This document shows positions 1-7,978 of a stretch of DNA of 64,000 bases, piece by piece. The DNA comes from Mesorhizobium sp. Its GTDB lineage: Bacteria; Pseudomonadota; Alphaproteobacteria; Rhizobiales; Rhizobiaceae. Made by a program: the position numbers and the translations under genes. The notes under the pieces are model-generated. The model searched no databases. It saw nothing but the letters and a program-made list of their open reading frames with translations, and was not told where the DNA came from. Where the stretch lies: the NCBI RefSeq assembly GCF_004962245.1, contig NZ_SUHQ01000006.1, positions 62,001-126,000 on the forward strand, in the 5' to 3' direction. Numbering within the stretch: position 1 is the stretch's first letter; the number at the start of each line of letters is the position of its first letter.

Positions 1-1
1 A

Positions 2-187
2 TTGAAAGAAGACGAAGGTTATGCTGTCTGGATCGTTGACAAACTCGACCAATGCGTGGAGATTGAAATTAACCAGGGTTTTGTCGAACAGCTTGTTCTC
101 GAAGCGAACCTTCCCGGGAAGCGCTCGCCGACCATGTACGCCGCCAGGCAGGCGCTTGGGCACCGCAGTGGCAGGCTGACTGAGTAG
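2..187 (+). CDS. C-terminal end of an unrecognised protein (partial)
   Basis: An open frame runs in from the left edge and stops at position 187, giving at most 61 visible residues. The visible part is acidic at first (KEDEGYAVW) and basic at the end. I do not recognise a family. The frame has no stop before the window edge, so the gene probably starts outside the window; a TTG at position 2 is the only possible start inside and has no visible ribosome binding site. It could also be a chance frame. Confidence 0.3.
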   Translation: MKEDEGYAVWIVDKLDQCVEIEINQGFVEQLVLEANLPGKRSPTMYAARQALGHRSGRLTE

Positions 188-496
188 TGATAGATTCCTG
201 CTACTTAGCGGCCGTCGAGGGGTTGTGTCAGCCGGCCCGAGCTTGGTGCAATAGGAAACGATGACCTCGCGAAGCTTGGGGCGTCGAAGTTGGCTGCGGG
301 CTGCCCAATCAACTTCCGGGCTTGGCACCCGGGCTCGGTCCGGGGTCGCTTCGCTGCAAGTGCCTACGGCAATTTTCGTCAACAAAATCAAATAGTTTGA
401 TGGGCCCGGAGGATGCGCCGGAAACATGGATTTTATTGGTTTTTTTTGTGGGCCGGAGTTGGAGACCTTCCCGCATTATTCCGTATGGTTCCGCGA
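188..496. other. Gene-free stretch
   Basis: About 310 bases between the left-edge frame and the 3' end of the flavoprotein gene. Short overlapping frames exist on both strands but none has a credible start or family. A run of T lies around 440-450. I see no hairpin terminator or operator here. Confidence 0.4.
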
Positions 497-2101
497 TCAT
501 CGATTTTGCTGCAGGATCGTCTCGGCGGCGATAAAGCCCCATGTCATGTTGGGGCCAAGGGTCGTGCCGGCTCCTACAGCGCGCGTACCGACTGGGTTGG
601 CCATGGCGAGCCCTGCCGCATAGAGGCCGGGAATGATCGAGCCGTCCGGTCTCAGCACCTGCGCTCGCTCGTTGGTGCGGGCGCCGCCTTTGGTGCCGAG
701 AATCGAGCGATTGATCGTCATGCCGACATAGGGCGGCTTGTCGATCGGCTTCAGTCGGTTCTCCGGGCCATGCGCCTTGTAGTCCTCCCAGCCGTTCTCA
801 CCGCGGCGGAAATCCGCGTCACGGCCCTGCGCGCAAAAATCATTCCAGCGGGCGATCGTCTCCTCGAGCGCCACCGCCGGCAGCCCGAGCTCGGCTGCAA
901 GGCCGCCAATCGTATCGGCCTTCCTGACCCAATCGCGTTCGTAGGAGGCATACCAGCGGAAAGGCAGCGACGTTTTCAGGAAGCGGTGATCGCCAATGAG
1001 ATAGCAGGGCAGATTGGCGGGTGAGCCATCCGCCCTGCGCGCATCGATCGCCTCACCAATGTTGAAGTCGTTTTCGCTGACGAAGCGCTTTCCATCGCGA
1101 TTGACCACGATCGAATGCGGCTCCGCCTGGAAGGTCATGGGCAGGCCGTGCGGCTGTCCCTGGTAGCGCGTCGGCAGGCAGGGATAGACGTTCGCCTGGT
1201 CCATACGGTCCAATTGCGCGCCAACGGAAGCCGCGAGCTTCTGGCCGTCACCTTCGTTGCTGCGCGGGCTGCCGATCCGGTCGAAGGCACCGGGGAAATG
1301 GCGCAGGCGCATTTCGGCATCCCATTCGAAGCCGCCGGTGGCGATCACCACGCCGCGGCGCGCGAGAATCTTCGTTCGCCGGCCGTCGCTCTCCACTTCC
1401 GCGCCGGTGATGCGGGAGTCCGGTTCCTGAAGCAGGGTGACGGCGCGTGTTCCCAGCCGAAAGGTGACGCCGGCGTCGAGGCAGCCCTTGATGAGCCCAG
1501 TCATCAGTGCCGTACCTTGCCCGCCGGAATTCGTCAGCCATCGCCAAAGCAGCCTTGGCCAAACCTTGAACCCGGCCCGGATGGGATGGTGATAAAGATC
1601 GAGGTCGACCACCTCCTGATAGGTGAAGCTGTGTGGCAAAGTGGAGTGGCGCAGCCGGGCCGCGAACCTGCCCAGGATACGGCGGCTGAGCGGCCTGGGC
1701 GAGACCATGCGTCCGTAGAGCTTGCCGCCCGGTGCTTCGGCAAAGGGGTCCGGCTCGTTGACCAGGCGAAAATCGAGCGGCGTGCTGCCGGACAGGAAGC
1801 GCAACATGTCCGGCGCGGCCATGACGAAGGCGCTCCAGAGCGCGTCCTCCTTTCCGGCCCAGCCCTCTGGCGAGACGTGGCGCAGATAGGTCAGCGCATC
1901 TTCGCGGCTATCGGCAATGCCGGCTTCGGCTGCGGCATGATTGGCGGGCACCCATACGCCGGCGCCTGACATGGCTGAGGTGCCGCCAAGCCATTCGGTC
2001 TTTTCGATCACAAGCACCTTGAGACCGCCCTTGGCCGCTCTCAATGCCGCCGAGCAGGCCGCCGACCCCGAACCGATGACCAGAACGTCGCATTCGTCCA
2101 T
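497..2101 (-). CDS. FAD-dependent oxidoreductase, KstD/fumarate-reductase flavoprotein family
   Basis: A 534-residue flavoprotein. The N-terminal Rossmann motif GSGSAA is at residues 10-15, with the ribose-binding Glu at 33 (VIEK). The GGTSAMSGAG segment at 39-48 and a C-terminal GLYAAG...GAGTTLGP segment match the 3-ketosteroid delta-1-dehydrogenase/urocanate-reductase-like branch. Such enzymes introduce or reduce a C=C bond next to a carbonyl using bound FAD. The ATG at 2101 has a GGGGGA ribosome binding site six bases upstream. No export signal is seen, so it is probably cytoplasmic. It is transcribed away from the cupin gene, and the shared 155-base gap contains a GTGTCGACAC operator. The substrate is unknown; a steroid role is not supported by the neighbours. 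Confidence 0.85.
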   Translation of the reverse strand: MDECDVLVIGSGSAACSAALRAAKGGLKVLVIEKTEWLGGTSAMSGAGVWVPANHAAAEAGIADSREDALTYLRHVSPEGWAGKEDALWSAFVMAAPDMLRFLSGSTPLDFRLVNEPDPFAEAPGGKLYGRMVSPRPLSRRILGRFAARLRHSTLPHSFTYQEVVDLDLYHHPIRAGFKVWPRLLWRWLTNSGGQGTALMTGLIKGCLDAGVTFRLGTRAVTLLQEPDSRITGAEVESDGRRTKILARRGVVIATGGFEWDAEMRLRHFPGAFDRIGSPRSNEGDGQKLAASVGAQLDRMDQANVYPCLPTRYQGQPHGLPMTFQAEPHSIVVNRDGKRFVSENDFNIGEAIDARRADGSPANLPCYLIGDHRFLKTSLPFRWYASYERDWVRKADTIGGLAAELGLPAVALEETIARWNDFCAQGRDADFRRGENGWEDYKAHGPENRLKPIDKPPYVGMTINRSILGTKGGARTNERAQVLRPDGSIIPGLYAAGLAMANPVGTRAVGAGTTLGPNMTWGFIAAETILQQNR

Positions 2102-2168
2102 TGGCGTCCCCCTGCTTTTTTCATCGCCGCAGCACTATAGGGGTAGGAAATTAAATCTGTCTACTATT

Positions 2169-2178
2169 GTGTCGACAC
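2169..2178. promoter_or_regulatory. GTGTCGACAC operator 1 (putative GntR site)
   Basis: Perfect 10-base palindrome GTGTCGACAC, 68 bases upstream of the flavoprotein start on the minus strand and about 78 bases upstream of the cupin start on the plus strand. The same palindrome occurs at three other promoters of this island, one of them next to the GntR regulator gene, which makes autoregulated control by that protein the simplest reading. Confidence 0.7.
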
Positions 2179-2255
2179 TTTTTGCGCTGTAGTTTCCCCT
2201 GGAGGTCGGCAGCTTGCCGGCATGTTCCTCGCAGCTCCTTGCAACAGGCAGAACC

Positions 2256-2792
2256 ATGGACGATACCCGCCTTCCAACCGCCCCGTCCGGCATCCATATT
2301 TCCGGATCCGACGCACGCGAAAGCTACTGGCAGCCGGTACCGGCAAACGGCCATATCGATGTGGCGCTCGCGCCGCACATCGTCGGCATGGAGCATCCCT
2401 TTGCGCTGGGCACGCAATCGGTCGCGCCCGGCGGCTATGTGCGCGAGCACACGCATGAGCGCAACGAGGAGGCCATCTATGTCATCGAAGGCCACGGCCG
2501 CGCCGTCGTCGAGGGCAAGGAATATCCGCTCAGCCCGGACAGCGTGGTGTTCCTGCCGAAGAATGTCAGGCACATGTTCATCAATGACGGCGAGACGCGC
2601 CTTCGCTGGATCTGGCTGATCGTGCCCAACGGGCTGGAGGACTTCTTTCGCCTTATCGGCAAGCCGCGCAAGCCGGGCGACCGCGTGCCCTCCAATTTTC
2701 CGCGCCCGGAGAACGTGCTTGAGATCGAGCGCAAGACGGTGTTCGGGGCAGACCTTGCCGACAAGTTCGATCCCACGAAACAGAACCCCTAA
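2256..2792 (+). CDS. Cupin domain protein
   Basis: A 178-residue single-cupin protein. Cupin motif 1 is visible as REHTHERNEEAIYVIEGHG (metal ligands in HTH and the following Glu), and motif 2 as P-KNVRH-MFIND. Cupins of this size are metal-dependent dioxygenases, isomerases or ligand-binding proteins; which one cannot be told here. It is the first gene of a plus-strand run with the aspartate-dehydrogenase-like, hydrolase and mutase genes. The ATG at 2256 is chosen because the protein-like sequence begins there, but a TTG at 2214 with a well-spaced GGAGG (2201-2205) would add 14 residues and may be the real start. Confidence 0.8.
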   Translation: MDDTRLPTAPSGIHISGSDARESYWQPVPANGHIDVALAPHIVGMEHPFALGTQSVAPGGYVREHTHERNEEAIYVIEGHGRAVVEGKEYPLSPDSVVFLPKNVRHMFINDGETRLRWIWLIVPNGLEDFFRLIGKPRKPGDRVPSNFPRPENVLEIERKTVFGADLADKFDPTKQNP

Positions 2793-2801
2793 GAAGCTCG
2801 G

Positions 2802-3578
2802 ATGCTGACGCTCGGCCTCATTGGCTACGGCTCGGTCGCGCGCGGGATCGTCTCCGCTTTCCCACCGGACTCGGTCGGCTGGATCGCGCTTCTGCGCGAA
2901 GGCGCCAGTCCCGACCTGCCGGCAAATGTCCGTGCGGTCGCGCAGCTCGACAGGCTGATCGACGCGCGCCCTAAGGCGGTGGTGGAGGCGGCGGGCCAGG
3001 CGGCGGTGGCCGCCTATGTGCCCGCGCTTCTCGAAGCCGGCATCCCGACCGTCATCGCTTCGGTCGGCGCCCTCTCTGATCCGGTGCTTGCCGACCGGAT
3101 CGCCATCCTCCGCCGCAATGGTGGCGCGCGCGCCATCCTGCCCGCGGGCGCCTTGGGCGGCCTCGACTACCTCAGAGCGATAGCCGCCCTTCCCGACGCG
3201 CGCGTGCGCTACACATCGAGAAAGCCGCCGGCTGCCTGGACGGCCGAACTTACCGCTCTCGGCCTGTCAGCCGAACATGAGGAGCTAACGCTTTTCGAGG
3301 GCACGCCTGAAGAAGCGACAAGAGCCTACCCGAAAAACCTCAACGCCGCGTTCGCCGTGGCGCTCGCAGCGGGCGCCGACAAGGTGACGGTGCGTGTGGT
3401 TGCCGATCCGAAGGCGGCCGGCAACACCCATGAAATCGAGGCTGAGAGTGCCGCCGGCACTGCCTCCTTCCGCTTCACCAACGCGCCGTCGCCCGACAAT
3501 CCGAAAACCTCGGCGCTCATGGCGCTCAGCCTCGTCGCGGCGCTTGGCGAGCTGCTCGATACGGAAGGCGTTCGCTGA
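2802..3578 (+). CDS. Aspartate dehydrogenase-like NAD(P)-dependent enzyme
   Basis: 258 residues with an N-terminal GLIGYG nucleotide-binding loop at residues 5-10. The ASVGAL segment and the GNTHEIE segment (catalytic-region His) are typical of the L-aspartate dehydrogenase (NadX, DUF108) family. The family deaminates L-aspartate to iminoaspartate/oxaloacetate or runs in the reverse, aminating direction. It starts nine bases after the cupin gene and its stop overlaps the start of the hydrolase gene (last base of TGA is the A of the next ATG). NAD biosynthesis partners nadA and nadC are absent, so a catabolic role on the island's own amino or imino substrate is more likely than quinolinate synthesis. 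Confidence 0.8.
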   Translation: MLTLGLIGYGSVARGIVSAFPPDSVGWIALLREGASPDLPANVRAVAQLDRLIDARPKAVVEAAGQAAVAAYVPALLEAGIPTVIASVGALSDPVLADRIAILRRNGGARAILPAGALGGLDYLRAIAALPDARVRYTSRKPPAAWTAELTALGLSAEHEELTLFEGTPEEATRAYPKNLNAAFAVALAAGADKVTVRVVADPKAAGNTHEIEAESAAGTASFRFTNAPSPDNPKTSALMALSLVAALGELLDTEGVR

Positions 3579-4381
3579 TGCCCTTCTTCACCGCCGCCGA
3601 TGGCTGCCGCATCCACTACGAGACATCAGGTGCCGTTGGCCCGTGCCTCATCCTCATCCCGGGGCTCGGCGGCGACGGCAGGTTCTGGTCAGGCGTGGTG
3701 CGCCTGCTGGAAGTCGACCATCGCGTGATCGTCACCGACCATCGCGGCGCGGGACGCAGCGACCGCCCGCAAAGCCCGTACTCCATTCCCCTGATCGCGC
3801 GCGACATTGCCGGCCTGCTGGCACGCACAAGCGGACCGGCGCACATTGTCGGTCATTCCACCGGCGGTGCCATCGCGCAGGTGCTGGCGCTCGATCATGC
3901 TGAACTCGGCCTGAGCTACACGATCAGCAGTTCCTGGGCGCGGGCCGATGCCCGTTTCCGCGCGCTCTTCACAGCGCGCGCCGAGCTGCTGGAGGCCGGC
4001 ATGGCCGAGACCTACCAGCGCCTTGGCCATGTGCTCTGCTACGAGCCGTCCTATCTCGAGACGCATGCCGGGCCACTCGAGGCGGCGGTCGCGGCCTCCC
4101 CTCGCACCCTGGCCCCGCTTGCCGTCAGCGCCGCGCGCGTGCGCATGCTGCTCGACCATGATCGCCTCGCCGATCTGCCTGATATCGCCGTCCCGGTTCA
4201 GGTGATTGCCGCCGCGGGCGATATACTGACACCGCCCGCTCTTTCCCAGTCTATTGCCACTGCGATACCGCAGGCGACCTATGTAACCGTTGGTGGCGCG
4301 CATTTTCATCCCCTCGCCGATCCCGAGGGTTTTGCCGCTATCGTTCACCAGTTCATTGCCGAAGCCGACCGCAAATCATGA
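3578..4381 (+). CDS. Alpha/beta hydrolase
   Basis: 267 residues with the alpha/beta-hydrolase fold. The oxyanion region is IPGLGGDGRFW near residue 27, the nucleophile elbow GHSTGG places the catalytic Ser at 94, and the probable acid and base are Asp215 and His242 (GGAHFHP). It is related to ring- and ester-cleaving hydrolases of the PcaD/RutD kind. It is translationally coupled at both ends: its ATG overlaps the stop of the aspartate-dehydrogenase-like gene, and its TGA overlaps the ATG of the cobalamin mutase gene by four bases (ATGA). The substrate is unknown, probably an ester, lactone or amide made within this pathway. Confidence 0.85.
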   Translation: MPFFTAADGCRIHYETSGAVGPCLILIPGLGGDGRFWSGVVRLLEVDHRVIVTDHRGAGRSDRPQSPYSIPLIARDIAGLLARTSGPAHIVGHSTGGAIAQVLALDHAELGLSYTISSSWARADARFRALFTARAELLEAGMAETYQRLGHVLCYEPSYLETHAGPLEAAVAASPRTLAPLAVSAARVRMLLDHDRLADLPDIAVPVQVIAAAGDILTPPALSQSIATAIPQATYVTVGGAHFHPLADPEGFAAIVHQFIAEADRKS

Positions 4382-6117
4382 CCGCTGAAGTCGACCCCAC
4401 TCTCATTGACCCACGCCTGAAGCCTGGCGCCGACCTCCTTGCTGAAGGGCGCGCGATGGCGCGCGACTGGCGGCTCGGCAGCTGCCGCTTCCTCGCCGAG
4501 ACCGGAATGCCGTCCGAAGCCGCATGGAAACGCAAGGCGGCGACGGAGAGACGGGTCATGCAGCACGCCCATATCGGCTTTCGCAGCGTCGACCGTACCG
4601 TAGCGGCGATCGGCGAGGTGCACGACCAATGCCGAAAGGCCGGGGTGACGGTCGACCGTTTCGGCATCACCCTCGACTGGTCGATGGGCTATCCGCAAGC
4701 CATGCGGGCAAAGGCCGCCCGCGGCACCGGCATCGTGCTCACCGGCCCGGAGGATTTCGCCCGTATCACAAATGCCGCGCCCGCCGCCGCCCATTTCGGC
4801 GACTTCATGCTTGGACTGCCGGCTGCGATGGAAAACACGCGCGCCGCGATCGCCGCCGGGGCGACGGCCGTGGGCAATCTGGGACAGTATTTCACCTTCC
4901 GGCTGCCCTATTGGGACGATGACGTGGCGACCACCGAGGCGACCGTCACCGCGCTCGGCCTGATTGCCGCGCAGGATGCCGAGATCCTCGTCCATTCCAA
5001 TCTCGATGATGGATTCGCCGGGCTGTTCATCGACATGGCCTGCGCGCTCGGCATGGTGCTGATCGAGAAGCACATCGTCGAGGACCTGATCGGCGCGCGG
5101 CTAGGCCATTGCTACGGCCACCACTTCAGCGATCCGCTTTCGCGCACCGCCTTCCATGCCGCGCTGGTCCGGGTCAGCGATACGCCAGGAACCATGATCT
5201 TCGGCAATACCGTCTCCTACCAGTCGATCCCGGCGGGCAACTACGCAAGCCTGGCAAGCTATCTCCTGGCCGACATACTCGCTGTGGGGCGATGGCCGTC
5301 CGGCCATGCGATCAATCCGGTGCCGGTGACCGAGAACCAGCGCATTCCAGATGTCGACGAGATCATCGACGCACAAACCTTCGCGCATCGGCTGACGCTG
5401 CACGCGCCTTTCTACGACCCGGTCTTCGACTGGGCAAAGGTTGAGGCAATGGCCGATGTGCTGGTCGAAGGCGGGCGCCGCTTTACCGGTGCCGCCTTGG
5501 CGGGTCTGGCGGAACGGGGCGTAGATATCGAGGACCCTGCCGCCCTGATGCTGGCGATCCGGCGCATGGGACCAAGGCGCATGGAAGCGCTGTTCGGCCC
5601 GGGTGCGGCAGGCCCGAGCGCGCGCACGCCGCTGATCCATGCCGAATGGGCGCGCGAGCTGAACCACAAGGCCGTCACCTGGGTCGCGGCGCAACAGCCA
5701 TTGGATACGGCAAGATCCCTCACTATCTGCATCGGCACCACCGACGTGCATGAGCATGGCAAATATCTCGTCGAACAGGCGCTCCAACGCATGGGCGTCA
5801 CCATTGCCGATGCCGGGATTGCCGTCGATCCGGAAGCGCTCGTCGCCCGCGCCGCCGAAACTGGGGCGGATGCCATTGCGATCAGCACCTATAACGGCGT
5901 GGCACTGCGTTATGCGCAGGCGGTGAAGACGGCGCTTGCCACGCGCGGACTTGCCGTGCCGGTCCTCATCGGTGGACGACTGAACGAAGTGCCCGACGAG
6001 TCCAACTCGGGCCTGCCGGTGGACGTGACAAGGGATATCGCGAACCTTGGCTGCCTGCCCTGCGCCGACCTCGACGAGATGCTGAGCGCCATCCGCGCCA
6101 TCCAGCCTGCCGCCTGA
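4378..6117 (+). CDS. Cobalamin-dependent mutase, glutamate-mutase-like (catalytic barrel plus B12 domain)
   Basis: A 579-residue protein. The last 125 residues are a B12-binding domain with the base-off signature DxHxxG (Asp456, His458, Gly461), followed by the ISTYNG and LIGGRL segments that cradle the nucleotide tail. The first 450 or so residues resemble the catalytic barrel of glutamate mutase subunit E. In the best-known glutamate mutases these are two separate proteins (about 480 and 137 residues), so here both parts are on one chain. The expected chemistry is adenosylcobalamin-driven carbon-skeleton rearrangement. It is the last gene of the cupin operon and overlaps the hydrolase gene. 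A strong hairpin spans its stop codon. The exact substrate cannot be read from sequence. Confidence 0.75.
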   Translation: MTAEVDPTLIDPRLKPGADLLAEGRAMARDWRLGSCRFLAETGMPSEAAWKRKAATERRVMQHAHIGFRSVDRTVAAIGEVHDQCRKAGVTVDRFGITLDWSMGYPQAMRAKAARGTGIVLTGPEDFARITNAAPAAAHFGDFMLGLPAAMENTRAAIAAGATAVGNLGQYFTFRLPYWDDDVATTEATVTALGLIAAQDAEILVHSNLDDGFAGLFIDMACALGMVLIEKHIVEDLIGARLGHCYGHHFSDPLSRTAFHAALVRVSDTPGTMIFGNTVSYQSIPAGNYASLASYLLADILAVGRWPSGHAINPVPVTENQRIPDVDEIIDAQTFAHRLTLHAPFYDPVFDWAKVEAMADVLVEGGRRFTGAALAGLAERGVDIEDPAALMLAIRRMGPRRMEALFGPGAAGPSARTPLIHAEWARELNHKAVTWVAAQQPLDTARSLTICIGTTDVHEHGKYLVEQALQRMGVTIADAGIAVDPEALVARAAETGADAIAISTYNGVALRYAQAVKTALATRGLAVPVLIGGRLNEVPDESNSGLPVDVTRDIANLGCLPCADLDEMLSAIRAIQPAA

Positions 6118-6128
6118 GGCGGCAGGCT
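6104..6128. terminator. Strong hairpin spanning the mutase stop codon
   Basis: Perfect 11-base inverted repeat, left arm 6104-6114 and right arm 6118-6128, with the TGA stop codon as its three-base loop. It lies between the convergent mutase and SDR genes and is followed by CCGTTT on the plus strand. It could work as a bidirectional terminator or as a 3'-end stabiliser; the T-run is short. Confidence 0.55.
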
Positions 6129-6155
6129 CCGTTTGCCGCCGCCGACGGGCGCACC

Positions 6156-6902
6156 TCACCAGGCGGTCATGCCGCCGTCGACTGTCAGGATCGAGCCGGT
6201 GGCGAAAGAGGATTCGTCGCCGGCGAGCCATAGGATTGCATTTGCGATTTCAACCGGTTGCGCGACGCGGTTCATCGGCGAACGCGCATTCAATGCCGCG
6301 ACAAACCCCTGGGGATCGCGATGGGTTTCCAGCATGCTTTGGAAATAGCTCGACCAGGTGACACCCGGCGCCACGGCGTTGACGCGGATATTGTCTGCGA
6401 CATGGTCAAGCGCCATGGCGCGAGTCAGTGCCGCGACGCCACCCTTAGAGGCGACATAGGCCGCCCGATCGGCAAGTCCGACATGGGCAACGTTGGAGGC
6501 GGTGTTCACGATCACCCCACCGCCACCCGCGGTCATGACGGGAATGACATATTTGGAGCAGAGGAAGACGCCCTTGAGGTTCACGGCCATGAGAGCGTCC
6601 CAATCCGCCGCCGCAGTGGTGACGACCGAACCACGTATGCCATAACCGGCATTGTTGACCAGGATGTCCACCCGACCCAATGCCTCTTGCGCGCGGCGCA
6701 CCATGGTCGCGACGGAGGCTTCGTCCGAGACGTCCGCCTCCATGGCCAGCACTCCGGTCCCGCCGGCCACCTCGCTGGCCCGCGCGCCGTCGCGGTCGAC
6801 GACCAGAACGCGCGCGCCCTCCTTCGCGAACAGTTCGGTGACGGCGGCGCCGATACCGGCGCCGCCTCCAGTGACGATGGCCGCTTTGCCCTTCAAACGC
6901 AT
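6156..6902 (-). CDS. Short-chain dehydrogenase/reductase (SDR)
   Basis: 248-residue classical SDR. It has TGGGAGIG at residues 11-18, NNAG at 83-86, the catalytic Ser at about 136, and the Tyr149/Lys153 pair (YVASK). Asp36 after the second beta strand suggests NAD(H) preference. Reaction: alcohol to ketone oxidation or the reverse on a small hydroxy compound. The ATG at 6902 is chosen because AAGGGGA sits seven bases upstream; longer in-frame extensions run through the operator. It is divergent from the E1 alpha gene, with the GTGTCGACAC operator between them. Confidence 0.88.
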   Translation of the reverse strand: MRLKGKAAIVTGGGAGIGAAVTELFAKEGARVLVVDRDGARASEVAGGTGVLAMEADVSDEASVATMVRRAQEALGRVDILVNNAGYGIRGSVVTTAAADWDALMAVNLKGVFLCSKYVIPVMTAGGGGVIVNTASNVAHVGLADRAAYVASKGGVAALTRAMALDHVADNIRVNAVAPGVTWSSYFQSMLETHRDPQGFVAALNARSPMNRVAQPVEIANAILWLAGDESSFATGSILTVDGGMTAW

Positions 6903-6951
6903 GATCAATCCCCTTTTCAAAAACTTGTTTTGCCCTATCTTGCAGAAGCTC

Positions 6952-6979
6952 TTGCAAAGTGTCGACACTTTTGTATTTA
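6952..6979 (+). promoter_or_regulatory. Candidate promoter of the aco-like operon
   Basis: A TTGCAA -35-like hexamer at 6952-6957 and a TATTTA -10-like hexamer at 6974-6979 are 16 bases apart. The GTGTCGACAC palindrome fills the spacer, which would suit simple repression. The hexamers are imperfect, so this is an inference. Confidence 0.35.
6956..6971. promoter_or_regulatory. GTGTCGACAC operator 2 (16-base perfect palindrome)
   Basis: The longest of the four copies: AAAGTGTCGACACTTT is a perfect 16-base palindrome. It lies 34 bases upstream of the E1 alpha GTG start and 53 bases upstream of the divergent SDR start, so one bound dimer could control both. Confidence 0.75.
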
Positions 6980-7005
6980 ATTTCGGCACGAGATCGGGGA
7001 CCACC

Positions 7006-7977
7006 GTGAAAAACACTCCTTCCGTCGAACAACAGCTGGAAATCTATCACCGGATGCTGCTGGTGCGGCATCTGGAAGAGAGCCTTGGCGCGCTTCACAA
7101 GGAGGGCCGCACGCGCGGTCCGATCCATCGCTGCGACGGTCAGGAAGCCGTCGGCGTCGCCGCGACAGCTGTGCTGGAAGCGGGCGACAAGGTCGCCACC
7201 ACCCATCGCGGCCATGCGGTTTATATCGGCAAGGGCATGGCGATGCGTCCTGTGGTCGCCGAGATTCTCGGGCGGGCCACCGGCGCCTGCGGCGGGCGCG
7301 CCGGCCACATGCTGATAGCCGATGCGGAAAAAGGCGTGATCGGCGGCAACGCCATTGTCGGCGCGGGTATTCCGGCCGCCGCCGGCATGGCGCTGTCCAT
7401 GCAGATCCTCGGCACTGGCAATGTCGCTATGTGCGTTTTCGGCGACGGCGCCGCCCAGACCGGCATCTGTCACGAGGCGATGAACATGGCGGGGCTGTGG
7501 AAGCTGCCCGTCGTCTTCGTGCTCGAGCACAACCAGTTCGGCCTGACCGTTCCCTCCGATGTCCAGTCGCCAGTCGAGAACCTGTCGATTCGCGCCGCTG
7601 GCTATGCGATGCCGGCCGAGATCGTCGACGGCAACGACGCGGTGGCCGTCTACCGCGCTGTCTCGGCCATGGTCGAACGTGCCCGGCGCGGCGAAGGCCC
7701 CGGCATGGTCGAATGCAAGACATACCGCATCGAAGGTTTTTCCACGTCCGACATGGGCGGCTACCAGAAGCCGGAAGATATCGCCAACTGGAAGGCACGT
7801 GACCCGCTGCAGATTTCGCGCACGGCACTTCTGGGCGAAGTCGGCGAGGCGCAGCTCGCCCGGATCGAGGCGGCGGCCAAGGCCGAGGTTGCAGAGGCGT
7901 TCGATACCGCGCTTTCCGATCCCATGCCGGAATTTTCCATCGACGAAGCCTGCAATCCCTACAGCGAGGCGCACTGA
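7006..7977 (+). CDS. TPP-dependent dehydrogenase E1 alpha subunit (acetoin/2-oxo acid dehydrogenase type)
   Basis: 323 residues. The thiamine diphosphate motif starts at GDG 146-148 and ends at Asn176 (LEHNQFG), and His70 lies in the THRGH segment. Length and sequence fit the AcoA/PdhA-type alpha subunit of a heterotetrameric E1. With E1 beta it decarboxylates a 2-oxo acid or cleaves an acetoin-like hydroxyketone and passes the acyl group to lipoyl-E2. The GTG at 7006 with GGGGA five bases upstream is chosen; longer in-frame starts would cross the operator. It is followed by E1 beta after one base. Confidence 0.88.
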   Translation: MKNTPSVEQQLEIYHRMLLVRHLEESLGALHKEGRTRGPIHRCDGQEAVGVAATAVLEAGDKVATTHRGHAVYIGKGMAMRPVVAEILGRATGACGGRAGHMLIADAEKGVIGGNAIVGAGIPAAAGMALSMQILGTGNVAMCVFGDGAAQTGICHEAMNMAGLWKLPVVFVLEHNQFGLTVPSDVQSPVENLSIRAAGYAMPAEIVDGNDAVAVYRAVSAMVERARRGEGPGMVECKTYRIEGFSTSDMGGYQKPEDIANWKARDPLQISRTALLGEVGEAQLARIEAAAKAEVAEAFDTALSDPMPEFSIDEACNPYSEAH

Positions 7978-7978
7978 C

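Noticed and set aside
413..1969. Long plus-strand frames opposite the flavoprotein gene
   Set aside because: They are shadows of the minus-strand FAD oxidoreductase: no family features, no ribosome binding sites, and codon pattern of a complementary strand.
497..2101. Steroid catabolism (KstD) role for the flavoprotein
   Set aside because: Sequence pattern fits the family, but no other steroid-degradation gene is present in the island.
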